DNA from: UBA7683 sp964397855
GTDB taxonomy: Bacteria > Patescibacteriota > Saccharimonadia > Saccharimonadales > UBA7683
Reading direction: 5' to 3'
NCBI GenBank assembly: GCA_964397855.1
Contig: CAYNKQ010000003.1
Location: forward strand, 1-64,000
DNA: 64,000 nucleotides
Shown: positions 8,341-17,373 of the stretch, one piece after another
Layout of the letters: each line of letters opens with the position of its first letter
Numbering within the stretch: the stretch's first letter is position 1
Program-made: the position numbers and the translations under genes
Notes under the pieces: generated by a model
Told to the model about the DNA's origin: nothing
The model's database searches: none
Seen by the model: the letters and a program-made list of their open reading frames with translations, nothing else

Positions 8341-10269
8341 CTACAACAGGTTAATTGGGTCGAGTGTGAATTGCCAGCGTGCTGGAATCTGGTTGGCTAT
8401 TGCCACAAGGTTTGCGCGTCTAGCAGAGCTGACGATGAGTTGCTGATAGTAGAGTGTACCTCGATGCTCGTGAAATGCTGGTGACGGTCCGCGAACGTGG
8501 ACATCTTTATAGTTTTGCCGAAGCTGTTGTTTAAAGATCTCTGCTGCTTTTTCTGCTGCTTTTTGACTGGCGTAGCCTACACTGAGGTGAAGAAGGTACG
8601 TGAGTGGCGGCATATGTTCTGCAGCTCGTTCTTCGATTTCGTATTCATAAAAGCTTTTGTAATCTTGGTTCCTGGCGTGAATAATTGCAGGGTGATCGGG
8701 GTTGAGAGTTTGTATGATTACCGTGCTTTCGTTTCCGCTACGGCCAGCTCTACCTATAACCTGGGTTGTAAGCTGGAATGATCTTTCAGCACTTGAGAAA
8801 TCTGGAATGAATAATTCAGAGTCTGCTTGAACGATGCCTACGGTATTCAGATTTGGTAGATCAAGTCCTTTGGCTATACCTTGGGTGCCGATAATAATCT
8901 GGATCTTATTGTCGTATAAATCTTGATAGCGATAGTGGAGTTGCTCCTTCTCTGGTGTGTCACCATCGAATCTTGCGACCTTGGCGTCGGGGTATAATTT
9001 TCGTATTTCTGACTCTATACGCTTGCTGCCGTAACCCTTAAAGTCTATGTCCGTACTTTGGCAGTCCGGGCAGGTCTGGGGCAAAGTCTCTTTATGTCCG
9101 CACGTATGACAACGGAGCTCACCGTGATCATGATGTAATCTCATTGGAATATGGCAATTAATACATTCGGAAACCCATCCGCAATTACTGCAAAGACTCA
9201 TTCTGGCGGTTCCGCGGCGGTTGTGGAACAGTAGTATTTGTTCGTTTTGCGCAATCGATTTATTCATTGCCTGTATAAGCTTCTTGCTGAACAATGGATG
9301 TGTTCCGAATGCATCACGTTCTCGCATATCAACGATACTGACGTTGGTGTTTCTAGGGTTGGTCGGTGTTGTAATCGATACGATCGGTGAGTTGGTGGCG
9401 GTTGCAACAAAGTAGTCCGTAACCAAGGGGGTGGCACTTCCAAGTACTAACTTTGCGTCGCCTGATAATTCAGCAAGTTTTCTAGCGACTCGTAGCGCAG
9501 AGTACTTCGGTTGTGAATCTTGTTGATAGCTCGGCTCATGACATTCATCTACAATTATGAGGCCCAGATTTTGAAGTGGTGAGAAAAGGCTTGACCGTGG
9601 GCCAACCACAACCCATGGATGATCGGAGTCTTTAAGCATTTGCCAGTTGGTGTGCCGTTTTGCTTCGGTAAGTCCGGAGTGTAGAACTAAAACATGGTCA
9701 TAAAGTTGTTCAAACTCTGACGCGAGTTGGGGCGTTAGGGATATTTCGGGCACAAGAACGAGGACACTCTTATTTTCAGATAAAGAGATTTTAGCAAGCT
9801 CTTGGTAGACACGAGTTTTTCCTGACCCTGTGATTCCGTGGAGTAAATGGGTGATAGCGTGAGACGTACTGATGGAATTAACCGCTTTGACTTGTTCTTC
9901 TGTAAGTTCGTGACTTGTGGAAGATCTGATTGTCTTGCTACTGGCAGCTTCTTTCACGCGGCGTTTCTTTCCAAGACCTTTTGGTAAAACGGTGTGTAAA
10001 ACCATGGTGAGGCGCACGCTATAGTATTCGCTTATCCACTGGCTGAGCTTTATGAGGTGTATGGGTATGACTTCTTCGAGTACAACTTCCACTGATTTTG
10101 TTTCAAAGCTTGGCTCGGTGGTCTTTGAAATTACAACACCTTGTTTTGTCTTTTTTCCAAAAGGAATCTCAACGATGGCGCCACTAACAAGAGTGTCTTG
10201 GGATTTGTAAGTGAGAAGATCTTCTCTTCCTCCAATAACTCCGATTGGGCAAATAAGGTAGTAGTTCAT
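8341..10269 (-). CDS. priA: Primosomal protein N' (PriA helicase)
   Basis: 642 residues. An N-terminal 3'-DNA-binding and winged-helix region (1-120) is followed by a superfamily 2 helicase with Walker A GITGSGKT (~143) and DECHE box II (~236). Two cysteine clusters (about 360-405, CSNCG/CINC and CHTCG/CPDC) form the zinc-binding insert. Conserved helicase motifs V-VI (GTQGIAKGLD, QVIGRAGR) follow. It restarts stalled replication forks. The ATG at 10269 (MNYYLICPIG) fits the family; the longer upstream start would run into the divergent promoter region. The 30 nt between priA and def suggest one transcript. Confidence 0.94.
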   Translation of the reverse strand: MNYYLICPIGVIGGREDLLTYKSQDTLVSGAIVEIPFGKKTKQGVVISKTTEPSFETKSVEVVLEEVIPIHLIKLSQWISEYYSVRLTMVLHTVLPKGLGKKRRVKEAASSKTIRSSTSHELTEEQVKAVNSISTSHAITHLLHGITGSGKTRVYQELAKISLSENKSVLVLVPEISLTPQLASEFEQLYDHVLVLHSGLTEAKRHTNWQMLKDSDHPWVVVGPRSSLFSPLQNLGLIIVDECHEPSYQQDSQPKYSALRVARKLAELSGDAKLVLGSATPLVTDYFVATATNSPIVSITTPTNPRNTNVSIVDMRERDAFGTHPLFSKKLIQAMNKSIAQNEQILLFHNRRGTARMSLCSNCGWVSECINCHIPMRLHHDHGELRCHTCGHKETLPQTCPDCQSTDIDFKGYGSKRIESEIRKLYPDAKVARFDGDTPEKEQLHYRYQDLYDNKIQIIIGTQGIAKGLDLPNLNTVGIVQADSELFIPDFSSAERSFQLTTQVIGRAGRSGNESTVIIQTLNPDHPAIIHARNQDYKSFYEYEIEERAAEHMPPLTYLLHLSVGYASQKAAEKAAEIFKQQLRQNYKDVHVRGPSPAFHEHRGTLYYQQLIVSSARRANLVAIANQIPARWQFTLDPINLL

Positions 10270-10334
10270 TGCTTTTAAGTATAGCGCACCAAGACGTAGC
10301 TTCAATTTGGCTAATATTTGCTACACTTAACACT

Positions 10335-10988
10335 ATGTACTATGCATCTCGGACAGAAGCGGGCAAGGAACTCGCTGAAATCTTAAAAGAATATCGGTTT
10401 GCGGATTCAGCCGTATTGGCACTTTCGGATGGTGGAGTTGTGATTGGCGCCCAGATTGCGGCAAAGCTTCACTGTCCGTTGATGTTTTTACTAACCCAGG
10501 ACATTACTCTTCCGGGAGAAAAAACGGCAATTGGTGTAGTTGATCAAAATGGTGGCTTTATTTACAATGACTTATTTTCAACAGGTGAGCTTGATGAGCT
10601 GGTGGGGGAATACCACGGTACTATTGACCAGTTGAAAGTTGAGAAGTGGCATCAAATGAACAGGCTTCTTACAGACGGCGGGCTTGTTGATGCTGAGATA
10701 CTTGAGAATCGTAATATTATCATTGTTTCCGATGGCTTTTTGAACGGGATATCTCTATTAGCTACGATGAACTTTCTAAAGCCGATTAAAGCTCGCAAAG
10801 TAATCATCGCTACACCATACGCATCTGTTGCTGCGGTAGATAAGATGCACATTCTTGCCGATGAGTTACGGGTTTCTAACGTTATCGATGGTACGTTTGA
10901 TCTTGACCACTACTACGAGACTAACGATATTCCGAGCCAGACCGATATTATAAAGATTCTCAACGAAGCTATACTGAAGTGGAAGTAG
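10335..10988 (+). CDS. Phosphoribosyltransferase-fold protein
   Basis: 217 residues resembling the type I phosphoribosyltransferase proteins of COG1926. It opens with YASRTEAGKELAEIL, has the DGGVVIGAQIA core and a PRPP-loop-like IIIVSDGFLNGIS. In active enzymes this loop is usually V(D/V)DGxATG; here the first acidic residue is Ser and the ATG part is LNG, so catalysis may be altered or lost. The ATG at 10335 follows a TACACT box (10322-10327) by 7 nt, which suggests a leaderless mRNA. It is divergent from priA. Confidence 0.65.
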   Translation: MYYASRTEAGKELAEILKEYRFADSAVLALSDGGVVIGAQIAAKLHCPLMFLLTQDITLPGEKTAIGVVDQNGGFIYNDLFSTGELDELVGEYHGTIDQLKVEKWHQMNRLLTDGGLVDAEILENRNIIIVSDGFLNGISLLATMNFLKPIKARKVIIATPYASVAAVDKMHILADELRVSNVIDGTFDLDHYYETNDIPSQTDIIKILNEAILKWK

Positions 10989-11079
10989 CGACTGCAGACT
11001 TTTTTACTTGTGCGTAGCGACGCAGAATAATTCTCGTTAGCAGGGAGCTTGTCCGAGTACATGCTATACTAAGTAAGCA

Positions 11080-11361
11080 ATGTTAGATACATTTATTACA
11101 TCAAGGGTGAGGCGAAAAATCATAATCGTGTACGCAAAGTACCCAGATTTCAAGACTCATGTTCGAGGTTTGGCCAAGCTTATCCGCGAAGATGCGGGTA
11201 ATATTCAACGTGAACTTAAAAAACTTGAAAAAATCGGTTTTCTTATTTCCGAGAAAAAAGGTAATAGTAAGATCTACTACACTAATAAGCAATTTATTCT
11301 TTTCAAAGAGCTTCAAAGTATTGTTATAAAAAGCCAGCGAGTTCAATCTAAGTCTCAATAG
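11080..11361 (+). CDS. Winged-helix (ArsR-like) transcriptional regulator
   Basis: 93 residues folding as a single winged helix. The helix-turn-helix spans about residues 25-65 (VRGLAKLIREDAGNIQRELKKLEKIGFL), and the wing carries EKKGNSKIYYTN. No metal-binding cysteine pair is visible. Such proteins usually act as dimeric repressors, but no ligand or target is apparent. TATACT (11065-11070) lies 9 nt before the ATG, so the message may be leaderless. It stands alone between the phosphoribosyltransferase gene and rpsU. Confidence 0.75.
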   Translation: MLDTFITSRVRRKIIIVYAKYPDFKTHVRGLAKLIREDAGNIQRELKKLEKIGFLISEKKGNSKIYYTNKQFILFKELQSIVIKSQRVQSKSQ

Positions 11362-11410
11362 TAGGTTTCACTCTTGCCTCTGGGCCACATCTGTAGTAGA
11401 ATTACTTGGT

Positions 11411-11626
11411 ATGATTCAAGTAACACGCAAAGACAACAAAGAAGGTTTAGAGAACCTTATTCGACGTTTCAACCGCAAGGTTGCATCAGCTGGCGTTATC
11501 GCTACTGTAAAAAATAACGAATTTTTCACAAAACCTATCAGCAAACGTGAGCGACGCGAAAAAGCAATTATTCGTAAAGCCCGTAAGTCTGAAAAAATGA
11601 AACGTATCCGACTAGGCCAAAAATAA
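11411..11626 (+). CDS. rpsU: 30S ribosomal protein S21
   Basis: 71 residues, helical and strongly basic, with the bS21 pattern: IQVTRKDNKEGLENLIRRFNR near the start, a FFTKPISKRERREKA segment, and a basic tail. bS21 sits near the 3' end of 16S rRNA and affects initiation. The stop codon overlaps the start of the next gene by one base (TAATG), which indicates translational coupling with yqeY. Confidence 0.93.
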   Translation: MIQVTRKDNKEGLENLIRRFNRKVASAGVIATVKNNEFFTKPISKRERREKAIIRKARKSEKMKRIRLGQK

Positions 11627-12075
11627 TGCTGAAAGAACGGATAAACGCTGACCTGAAAACTTCAATGCTTTCAGGTGATAAAACACGTGTCGATATCCTT
11701 AAGATGCTTAAAACCGCCATCACTTACAAAGAGGTGGAGCTTGGAGTGCGTGATACTGGCTTAACTGATGAGCAGATTATTGATGTGCTCACTAAAGAAG
11801 CCAAGAAGCGTCTTGATGCGGCCCAGATGTATGAACAGGCTGGAAGCCTCGAAAAAGCAAAAGTCGAGCGAAGTGAAAATCTGGTAGTCCGTGAATATTT
11901 GCCAGAACAAATGAGCGATGACGATGTCGCACTCATAGTTGATAGTGTAATTGCCGAATCCGGTGATGTAAGCATGAAGGACATGGGCAAGATCATTGGG
12001 GCGGTTAAGGCTAAGGCTGGAAACACCGCCGATGGTTCACGAGTGGCTGCAATTCTTAAACAAAAATTAGTCTAG
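11626..12075 (+). CDS. yqeY: GatB/YqeY-domain protein
   Basis: 149 residues, full length for the stand-alone YqeY family that resembles the tRNA-binding tail of GatB. Landmarks are RINADLKTSMLSGDKTRVDILKMLK at the start, the Q(M)YEQAGS segment, EYLPEQMSDDDV, and the end KAGNTADGSRVAAILKQKL. The rpsU-yqeY pairing is widespread in bacteria. The precise role is unknown; tRNA interaction is inferred from homology. It is followed closely by adk. Confidence 0.9.
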   Translation: MLKERINADLKTSMLSGDKTRVDILKMLKTAITYKEVELGVRDTGLTDEQIIDVLTKEAKKRLDAAQMYEQAGSLEKAKVERSENLVVREYLPEQMSDDDVALIVDSVIAESGDVSMKDMGKIIGAVKAKAGNTADGSRVAAILKQKLV

Positions 12076-12085
12076 GAGGGTAGGT

Positions 12086-12655
12086 ATGATTGTATTTTTC
12101 GGTCCAGCGGGCGCTGGTAAAAGTGTGCAGGGTCAAATACTCGCTGCTCGCCATGGTTGGCGCTGGCTCTCTTCAGGACAGCTGCTGCGTGATTCAAGAG
12201 ATCCTGAGATTGCTGAACTTATGCGCACTGGTGCGCTGGTAGGAAGCGATCAAACGAATAAAGTAATTTCTGATGCACTGGCGCGCGCCAAAGAGATCGA
12301 CAAAGTTATACTAGACGGTTACCCAAGAAAAATCGAACAAGCACAGTGGCTTATTGAAACACAGCCAGAGCACGAACGCGCCATAAACCTTGCAATAGTA
12401 CTTGAAGTACCACGGGGTGAGCTTGAAAAGAGGCTTAAAGTTCGTGGCCGTGTTGATGACACCTCTGAGGTTATTGAAGAGCGCCTAAACATATATCGCC
12501 AAGAAATCTACCCTATACTGACATACCTCACTGAACAAAAAGTAAAAATTGCTCACATTGAAGGTACTGGTACAGTTGGGCAAATCCATGATCGGATTGA
12601 AGCGGAACTTCAGGCACTAAAAATCACACCACCAAGTAATGAGCACATTGCATAA
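12086..12655 (+). CDS. adk: Adenylate kinase
   Basis: 189 residues. The P-loop GPAGAGKS is at residues 6-13, the NMP-binding region includes the S(S)GQLLRD motif, and the DGYPRK segment (family DGFPR) contacts both nucleotides. The LID is short, without the four-cysteine zinc site. It interconverts ATP+AMP and 2 ADP. AGGAGGGT precedes the ATG. It sits between yqeY and map, and the adk-map adjacency is common in ribosomal-protein operons. Confidence 0.93.
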   Translation: MIVFFGPAGAGKSVQGQILAARHGWRWLSSGQLLRDSRDPEIAELMRTGALVGSDQTNKVISDALARAKEIDKVILDGYPRKIEQAQWLIETQPEHERAINLAIVLEVPRGELEKRLKVRGRVDDTSEVIEERLNIYRQEIYPILTYLTEQKVKIAHIEGTGTVGQIHDRIEAELQALKITPPSNEHIA

Positions 12656-12657
12656 CT

Positions 12658-13407
12658 ATGTATACAAAAGTTAAGACTCCACAAGAAATCAAAGATATGC
12701 GGACAAGCGGTCAGATGCTGGCGGCGGTATTGAATTACTTGAAGCCACGTGTAGAAATCGGCATGACTACGAAAGATCTTGCAAACCTTGCGGCTACCGA
12801 ACTAAAAAAACTTGGCGGTAAGCCAGCATTCTTGGGATATGGTGGCTTTGCAGATGTCATCTGTATTTCTCGCAATGAGGAGGTTGTTCACGGTATTCCT
12901 GGGGCTGAAATTATCAATGACGGTGATCTCGTAAGCTTAGATTTTGGTGTAAATTACAATAAAATGATAACCGATGCAGCAATTACAGTAATAGCGGGCG
13001 AAAGTAGCGGCGCTAAGAGGCGATTGCTTAAAGGTACTGAAGAATCGCTTCTTGCTGGAATTAGTGTAGTTAAAGATGGTGTACGGACTGGTGATATCGG
13101 TGCTGCAGTAGAAAAAGTGTTAATACAGTATGGTTTTGGAATTGTCCGCGACCTTGTAGGCCATGGAGTTGGGCACGAAGTTCACGAAGAACCTGACGTG
13201 CCAAACTATGGCATGGCCGGAACTGGTAAAAAACTCTCAGCTGGTATGACAATCGCAATTGAGCCGATGAGCACCCTTGGCTCAGAACGAGTGGTTATGG
13301 AAAGTGACGGCTGGACCATAAAAACATACGATAATTCTTTGAGCGCACACTTTGAGCACACAATTTTGATTCTAGAAGATTCTGCCGAAATTTTAACTCT
13401 TCTATAG
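12658..13407 (+). CDS. map: Methionine aminopeptidase, type I
   Basis: 249 residues with a pita-bread fold and all five metal ligands visible: LDFGV (Asp), TDAA (Asp), GHGVGHEVHEEP (His), AIEPM (Glu) and FEHTIL (Glu). VVHGIP supplies the substrate-contact His. It removes the initiator Met after deformylase. There is no N-terminal zinc finger, so it is the short type Ia form. It begins 2 nt after the adk stop, so the genes are co-translated in one operon. Confidence 0.95.
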   Translation: MYTKVKTPQEIKDMRTSGQMLAAVLNYLKPRVEIGMTTKDLANLAATELKKLGGKPAFLGYGGFADVICISRNEEVVHGIPGAEIINDGDLVSLDFGVNYNKMITDAAITVIAGESSGAKRRLLKGTEESLLAGISVVKDGVRTGDIGAAVEKVLIQYGFGIVRDLVGHGVGHEVHEEPDVPNYGMAGTGKKLSAGMTIAIEPMSTLGSERVVMESDGWTIKTYDNSLSAHFEHTILILEDSAEILTLL

Positions 13408-13441
13408 TACAAAAAAGTTGCACGATCTAGAGCACAAGCGC

Positions 13442-13447
13442 TATACT
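13442..13447 (+). promoter_or_regulatory. -10 box for a probably leaderless ftsA transcript
   Basis: TATACT at 13442-13447 lies 7 nt before the ftsA ATG at 13455, and no ribosome binding site can fit between. The same geometry occurs upstream of 10335, 20348 and 25421. Confidence 0.6.
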
Positions 13448-13454
13448 TGTTGCT

Positions 13455-14699
13455 ATGCAAGAACATCAACAAGCCGCGGTGGGCATTGATATCGGCACCA
13501 CATCAGTTCGGTGTGCTATTGGGCTCGTAAAAGCAGATGACCAAACGGTGAGTCTCGTGGGTATCGGTGAAGCCGTTAATACGGGTTTTAGAAAAGGTAG
13601 CGTGGTTAACATTGCTGATACGGCAACTGCGCTGGACCAAGCGATTGCTAACGCCGAGCGTATGGCTGGAGTACAGGTAAGTAGTGCAACCGTTAATATT
13701 AACGGCACGCACATCAAAGGGGTTAATTCAAAGGGGATCATTGCTATTTCGGGCAGCGAGATCACCGAAGAAGATCTCCTTAGGGTGGAGGATGCGGCTA
13801 CTGTACTGCAACTTCCGCAACACCACGAGATACTTAGCGTGTTTCCACGTAGCTACACGCTGGATGGCCAAGGTGGAATCAAAGATCCGCTTGGTATGGG
13901 CGGTACCCGACTCGAGGTTGATGCCCATGTTATTACGGTTTCGGCACCAGCTCTCAAGAATCTTGAAAAGGTAGTTGAAACAACTCAAACGCAGGTTAAC
14001 CGTCTGAGCGTAGGTAGTCTCGGTGCTGCGCAAGCTGTAATCTCTCGAGAGCAACGCGAAAACGGTGTTGCGGTACTCGATATCGGTGCAGCAACTTCAA
14101 ACCTGATTGTTATTGAAGATGGTGATGTGCAGCAGGTGAGTGTTATACCGATTGGTGGCACAAGTATCACTAATGATCTCGCTATTGGTCTCAGAACAGA
14201 CCTTAAAGTAGCTGAAGCTGTAAAAAAGAACTATAAGTATCTTGCAACAAATAGCAAAACTCGTCCAAAGCACATTAAAGTAGTGGTAAACCGTGGTGAA
14301 CATGTGTTTCCTACTAAAGATATTGAACTTATCATTACTGCTCGATTAGTTGAGTTATTTGAAGCCGTAGACAAAGAACTCACTAAGATTAATCGTTCAA
14401 AGAAGATTCCTGGCGGGATCACACTTACTGGTGGTACAGCGCATATGCCAGGCATTGACGTGGTGGCTCGCGAAGAACTTGCACTTTCGGCCCGTGTTGC
14501 ATTCCCCGGCAGTATCAGTGGCCTCAAGGAGAAAGTGTCTCGACCAGAGTACGCAACGGTTGTTGGCCTGATGTTACTTGATGTTCATAAGGACGAAGAT
14601 TCAATTTATGGCGGCAGAGGGCTTGGCGGTAGACTTCAGCATGGCGCTGATCAAGCTCGTTCTCTCTTCAATAAAGTCTTCGGTCGTTTTGGGTTCTAA
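13455..14699 (+). CDS. ftsA: Cell division protein FtsA
   Basis: 414 residues of the actin/Hsp70 superfamily. Phosphate-1 motif VGIDIGTTSVRC is at the N terminus, phosphate-2 AVLDIGAATSNLIV mid-protein, and GGITLTGGTAHMPGI is the adenosine motif. The SHS2/1C domain region (INGTHIKG...) is present. FtsA anchors FtsZ filaments to the membrane; the C-terminal end (RSLFNKVFGRFGF) is a plausible amphipathic targeting helix. ftsZ follows after one intervening gene. Confidence 0.94.
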   Translation: MQEHQQAAVGIDIGTTSVRCAIGLVKADDQTVSLVGIGEAVNTGFRKGSVVNIADTATALDQAIANAERMAGVQVSSATVNINGTHIKGVNSKGIIAISGSEITEEDLLRVEDAATVLQLPQHHEILSVFPRSYTLDGQGGIKDPLGMGGTRLEVDAHVITVSAPALKNLEKVVETTQTQVNRLSVGSLGAAQAVISREQRENGVAVLDIGAATSNLIVIEDGDVQQVSVIPIGGTSITNDLAIGLRTDLKVAEAVKKNYKYLATNSKTRPKHIKVVVNRGEHVFPTKDIELIITARLVELFEAVDKELTKINRSKKIPGGITLTGGTAHMPGIDVVAREELALSARVAFPGSISGLKEKVSRPEYATVVGLMLLDVHKDEDSIYGGRGLGGRLQHGADQARSLFNKVFGRFGF

Positions 14700-14738
14700 G
14701 TCTTTCGTTTAAGTCCGCACACTTGTTAATATGAATAA

Positions 14739-15200
14739 ATGAAGGTGACCATATTTGGGTTTAAGGGGACAATAGCTCAGGATGTAATAGGGCGTATTAA
14801 TGGTAATTTTGATAGCAAACTTATCGATTCAAGTGAGGCTGCTGTCAAAGCGTTTGTCGATTATGTTGACACTGTCGGTAGCTGTGACTACCTAATAGGA
14901 CTTGGTTCCTACAGCGGTGTAGATAATAGGCAGATACGCATAGAACTAAAAGCTACAAGTCAATTTAGAAACGATTCAAAAAATTGCGTGAGTGTACGTT
15001 TGAGATACTTTTTTAAGGCAAACATTCACTTTAAGATTGCGCGCGGGATGGGTAATTCGTACTGCAATTTGGTTTCGTATCAGCTTGCGCGTTCGAGTAG
15101 TCGGCCCTATACATTTTTGCACGTACCGAAGTCATACAACTCGGCTGATGCGGCTGCAGCGATTAATGATCAGCTTGAATTACTACGATTGAATACATAA
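14739..15200 (+). CDS. Minimal pyroglutamyl-peptidase-like (peptidase C15-like) protein
   Basis: 153 residues against about 200-215 for typical pyrrolidone-carboxylate peptidases. The C15 landmarks are present in order: LIGLGSYSGVDNRQIRIEL with a Glu (residue 69), GNSYCNLVSYQLA with the nucleophile-like Cys109 (family G(T/S)(F/Y)xCN), and TFLHVPK with His128 (family FxHVP). The segment between Glu and Cys is compressed. The active residues are retained, so removal of N-terminal pyroglutamate is plausible, though family assignment rests on motif reading. It lies between ftsA and ftsZ. Confidence 0.6.
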   Translation: MKVTIFGFKGTIAQDVIGRINGNFDSKLIDSSEAAVKAFVDYVDTVGSCDYLIGLGSYSGVDNRQIRIELKATSQFRNDSKNCVSVRLRYFFKANIHFKIARGMGNSYCNLVSYQLARSSSRPYTFLHVPKSYNSADAAAAINDQLELLRLNT

Positions 15201-15267
15201 ATTTATACCGTGTACACCAAAAGTGTTCGTACTTACCCCTGGGGATAATTTTAAAAATAGCCCCGCA

Positions 15268-15295
15268 TTGATTTTATTGTTCATCCCGTTATACT
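15268..15295 (+). promoter_or_regulatory. Promoter of ftsZ
   Basis: TTGATT (15268-15273), 16 nt, TATACT (15290-15295). The predicted 5' UTR is about 25 nt and contains a GGAGGAG ribosome binding site before the GTG start at 15330. Confidence 0.65.
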
Positions 15296-15329
15296 AAAGG
15301 GCAGACAAGACATAAGCGGAGGAGTAAAC

Positions 15330-16628
15330 GTGCCAGAAGTAAAACCTGCCGATATTCAAGCATTTGCATCTATTAAGGTAATTGGAGTTGGTGGAGCTGG
15401 CGGCTCTGCTGTTAACCGTATGGTTGACGCTGGCCTTAAGGGTGTTCAGTTTACTGCAGTCAATACTGACGCGCAGGCGCTTTACCATTCTCGAGCCACT
15501 AATAAGATTCACATAGGAAAAGACACAACACGTGGTCTTGGTGCTGGGGCTGATCCAACCATGGGTCAAAAGGCTGCCGAAGAATCGATCGATGAAATCA
15601 AAGAGGCGCTGACTGGCGCTGATATGGTGTTTATCACACTTGGCGCCGGTGGTGGCACTGGCTCTGGTGCAGCTCATGTTGTTGCAAAATTGGCTCGAGA
15701 AATGGAAATCCTTACCGTGGGCGTCGCTACGCGCCCATTTGCCTTTGAAGGTGAAAAGAGACGTAAAAATGCAGAATTTGCTATTGAAAGCCTCTCAAAG
15801 CATGTAGACACGCTTATAACTATTCCTAATGACCGCCTTCTTCAAACAATCGATAGAAACACGCCACTTCTTGAGGCATTCACTGTGGCTGACGATGTAC
15901 TCCGACAGGGTGTGCAGGGCATCTCTGATCTTATAACTGAACACGGCTTGATTAACTTGGACTTTGCTGACGTTAAGTCGGTTATGAGTCAAGCTGGATC
16001 AGCTCTTATGGGTATTGGCCATGGAAGTGGCGAAAATCGTGCAGTTATTGCTGCCCAGCAAGCCATCGAGTCGCCTTTACTTGAAGTTTCGATTGATGGT
16101 GCTCGAGGCGTAGTTTTCAACATAACTGGTGGCAATGATCTTTCTATGCACGAAGTTAACGAAGCTGCTGAGGTAATTACATCCGCAGTTTCTCCAGATG
16201 CTAATATTATATTTGGAGCAACTATTAAACCTGAAATGCAGGATAAAATTGACATCACAGTTATTGCGACCGGTTTCGACGCTGCATACTTTGCAAAGCG
16301 TGGTGCAACTACGAGCACAACTGATGACGAAGATGATGAGGAAGAGAGTTCGCTCTCAAGTTCACTCGGTGAGGTTGAAGGAGAAGTCGAAACAATCAAC
16401 ATGGATGAAGATACAAGCACCTCTACCGGTGCATCTACTACAAATAACGACACAGATTCTTCTGAGGCAGAAACGCCATTCCATAAAAGTGACGATGTAC
16501 CAAGTTCAAACATCTGGGCAAGTGATGACGACGATAAGTCTGAATCCGAAGAACACGATGTTCCCGCTTTTCTCAGAAGATTCCGCCGTAAAAAAACTAC
16601 TGATTCAGACCAAAAAGACGAAGAATAG
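15330..16628 (+). CDS. ftsZ: Cell division protein FtsZ
   Basis: 432 residues. The GTPase core has GVGGAGGSAVNRM and the tubulin signature GAGGGTGSGAA, with the T7 loop region DFADVKSVM. The C-terminal linker (about 325-410) is strongly acidic with Asp/Glu/Ser runs. The extreme end has DVPAFLRRFRRKK, matching the conserved C-terminal peptide (D(I/V)PAFLR) that binds FtsA. The start is GTG, fixed by GGAGGAG 6 nt upstream. It polymerises into the division ring. Confidence 0.97.
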   Translation: MPEVKPADIQAFASIKVIGVGGAGGSAVNRMVDAGLKGVQFTAVNTDAQALYHSRATNKIHIGKDTTRGLGAGADPTMGQKAAEESIDEIKEALTGADMVFITLGAGGGTGSGAAHVVAKLAREMEILTVGVATRPFAFEGEKRRKNAEFAIESLSKHVDTLITIPNDRLLQTIDRNTPLLEAFTVADDVLRQGVQGISDLITEHGLINLDFADVKSVMSQAGSALMGIGHGSGENRAVIAAQQAIESPLLEVSIDGARGVVFNITGGNDLSMHEVNEAAEVITSAVSPDANIIFGATIKPEMQDKIDITVIATGFDAAYFAKRGATTSTTDDEDDEEESSLSSSLGEVEGEVETINMDEDTSTSTGASTTNNDTDSSEAETPFHKSDDVPSSNIWASDDDDKSESEEHDVPAFLRRFRRKKTTDSDQKDEE

Positions 16629-16733
16629 TATTGCAAGTACACTAGCATTAGCGTTATACTTGGAACGAAGTACGCTACAGGTGGTGTAAAACCAAGTGTT
16701 ACTTAGAAAATTAACTAATATGTCGGAGAGTTC

Positions 16734-17195
16734 ATGAAGTGTCCACAGTGTCAAAGTGCAGATTCAAAAGTAGTAGAGTCACGAGATGTTGCTAGCGGTG
16801 AAAGTATTCGTAGACGACGCGAGTGCGAAAGCTGTAGTGCACGGTTTACAACCTACGAGCGTGTTGAACGACCAAATTTGATCGTTGTAAAAAAAGACAA
16901 CACACGAGAAGTTTTTGATCGTACAAAAGTCCTCTGTGGAATTGAAAGAGCTTCGGAAAAAACTTCAATTTCAGCGCCCGAACGCGAAGATATGGTTGCA
17001 CGTATTGAACGCAAGCTGTACGATTTAGGTAAGCCAGAAGTGAGGGCTGGAGACGTTGGAGAGCTGGTTATGGACGAACTAGCGAAAGCTGATGAAGTAG
17101 CTTATGTGCGCTTTGCAAGTGTGTATAGACGCTTCACAAGCATTAAGAGTTTTGAAGAGGGCTTAAGTGCACTTAAAGCTCGAAAAGACCAATAG
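16734..17195 (+). CDS. nrdR: Transcriptional repressor NrdR
   Basis: 153 residues. The N-terminal zinc ribbon has paired cysteines (MKCPQCQS...CESCSARFTTYERV). The ATP-cone that senses ATP/dATP starts near residue 50 (VVKKDNTREVFDRTKVLCGI). NrdR represses ribonucleotide reductase genes when dATP is high. It lies directly upstream of nrdJ, its expected target. I could not find clear paired NrdR boxes in the 178-nt gap before nrdJ by eye. Confidence 0.95.
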   Translation: MKCPQCQSADSKVVESRDVASGESIRRRRECESCSARFTTYERVERPNLIVVKKDNTREVFDRTKVLCGIERASEKTSISAPEREDMVARIERKLYDLGKPEVRAGDVGELVMDELAKADEVAYVRFASVYRRFTSIKSFEEGLSALKARKDQ

Positions 17196-17238
17196 GGCAG
17201 TGTTAGTTATTGCCGTGTGCTTTTAACAAAAGACAGAA

Positions 17239-17254
17239 TTCTAAGAACTAAGAT
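17239..17254 (+). repeat. Copy of the CTAAGAACTAAGAT (TTAGNNC heptamer) repeat
   Basis: A short intergenic match, in reverse orientation, to the heptamer array at 20163-20203. It lies in the nrdR-nrdJ gap. Other copies are near 1401, 20305 and 63735. Confidence 0.5.
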
Positions 17255-17373
17255 TTTTCATCTGTCGAAGACACGCGGGAGTGACTAGGTGGAGGGCATT
17301 CTTGCTCGCTGACGCTCTAACAAAAACCATATAAAACAAATTAAAAAAGAGGGAAACTAAGGAGGGGGTTGTT

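Noticed and set aside
15989..16648. 219-codon minus-strand frame opposite ftsZ
   Set aside because: Ser/Val-rich shadow of the acidic FtsZ linker; no start signals and no recognisable domain.
17196..17373. Possible cobalamin riboswitch or NrdR boxes before nrdJ
   Set aside because: No conserved B12-box (GCCACTG) or paired NrdR boxes could be identified by eye. A covariance-model and motif search would decide.
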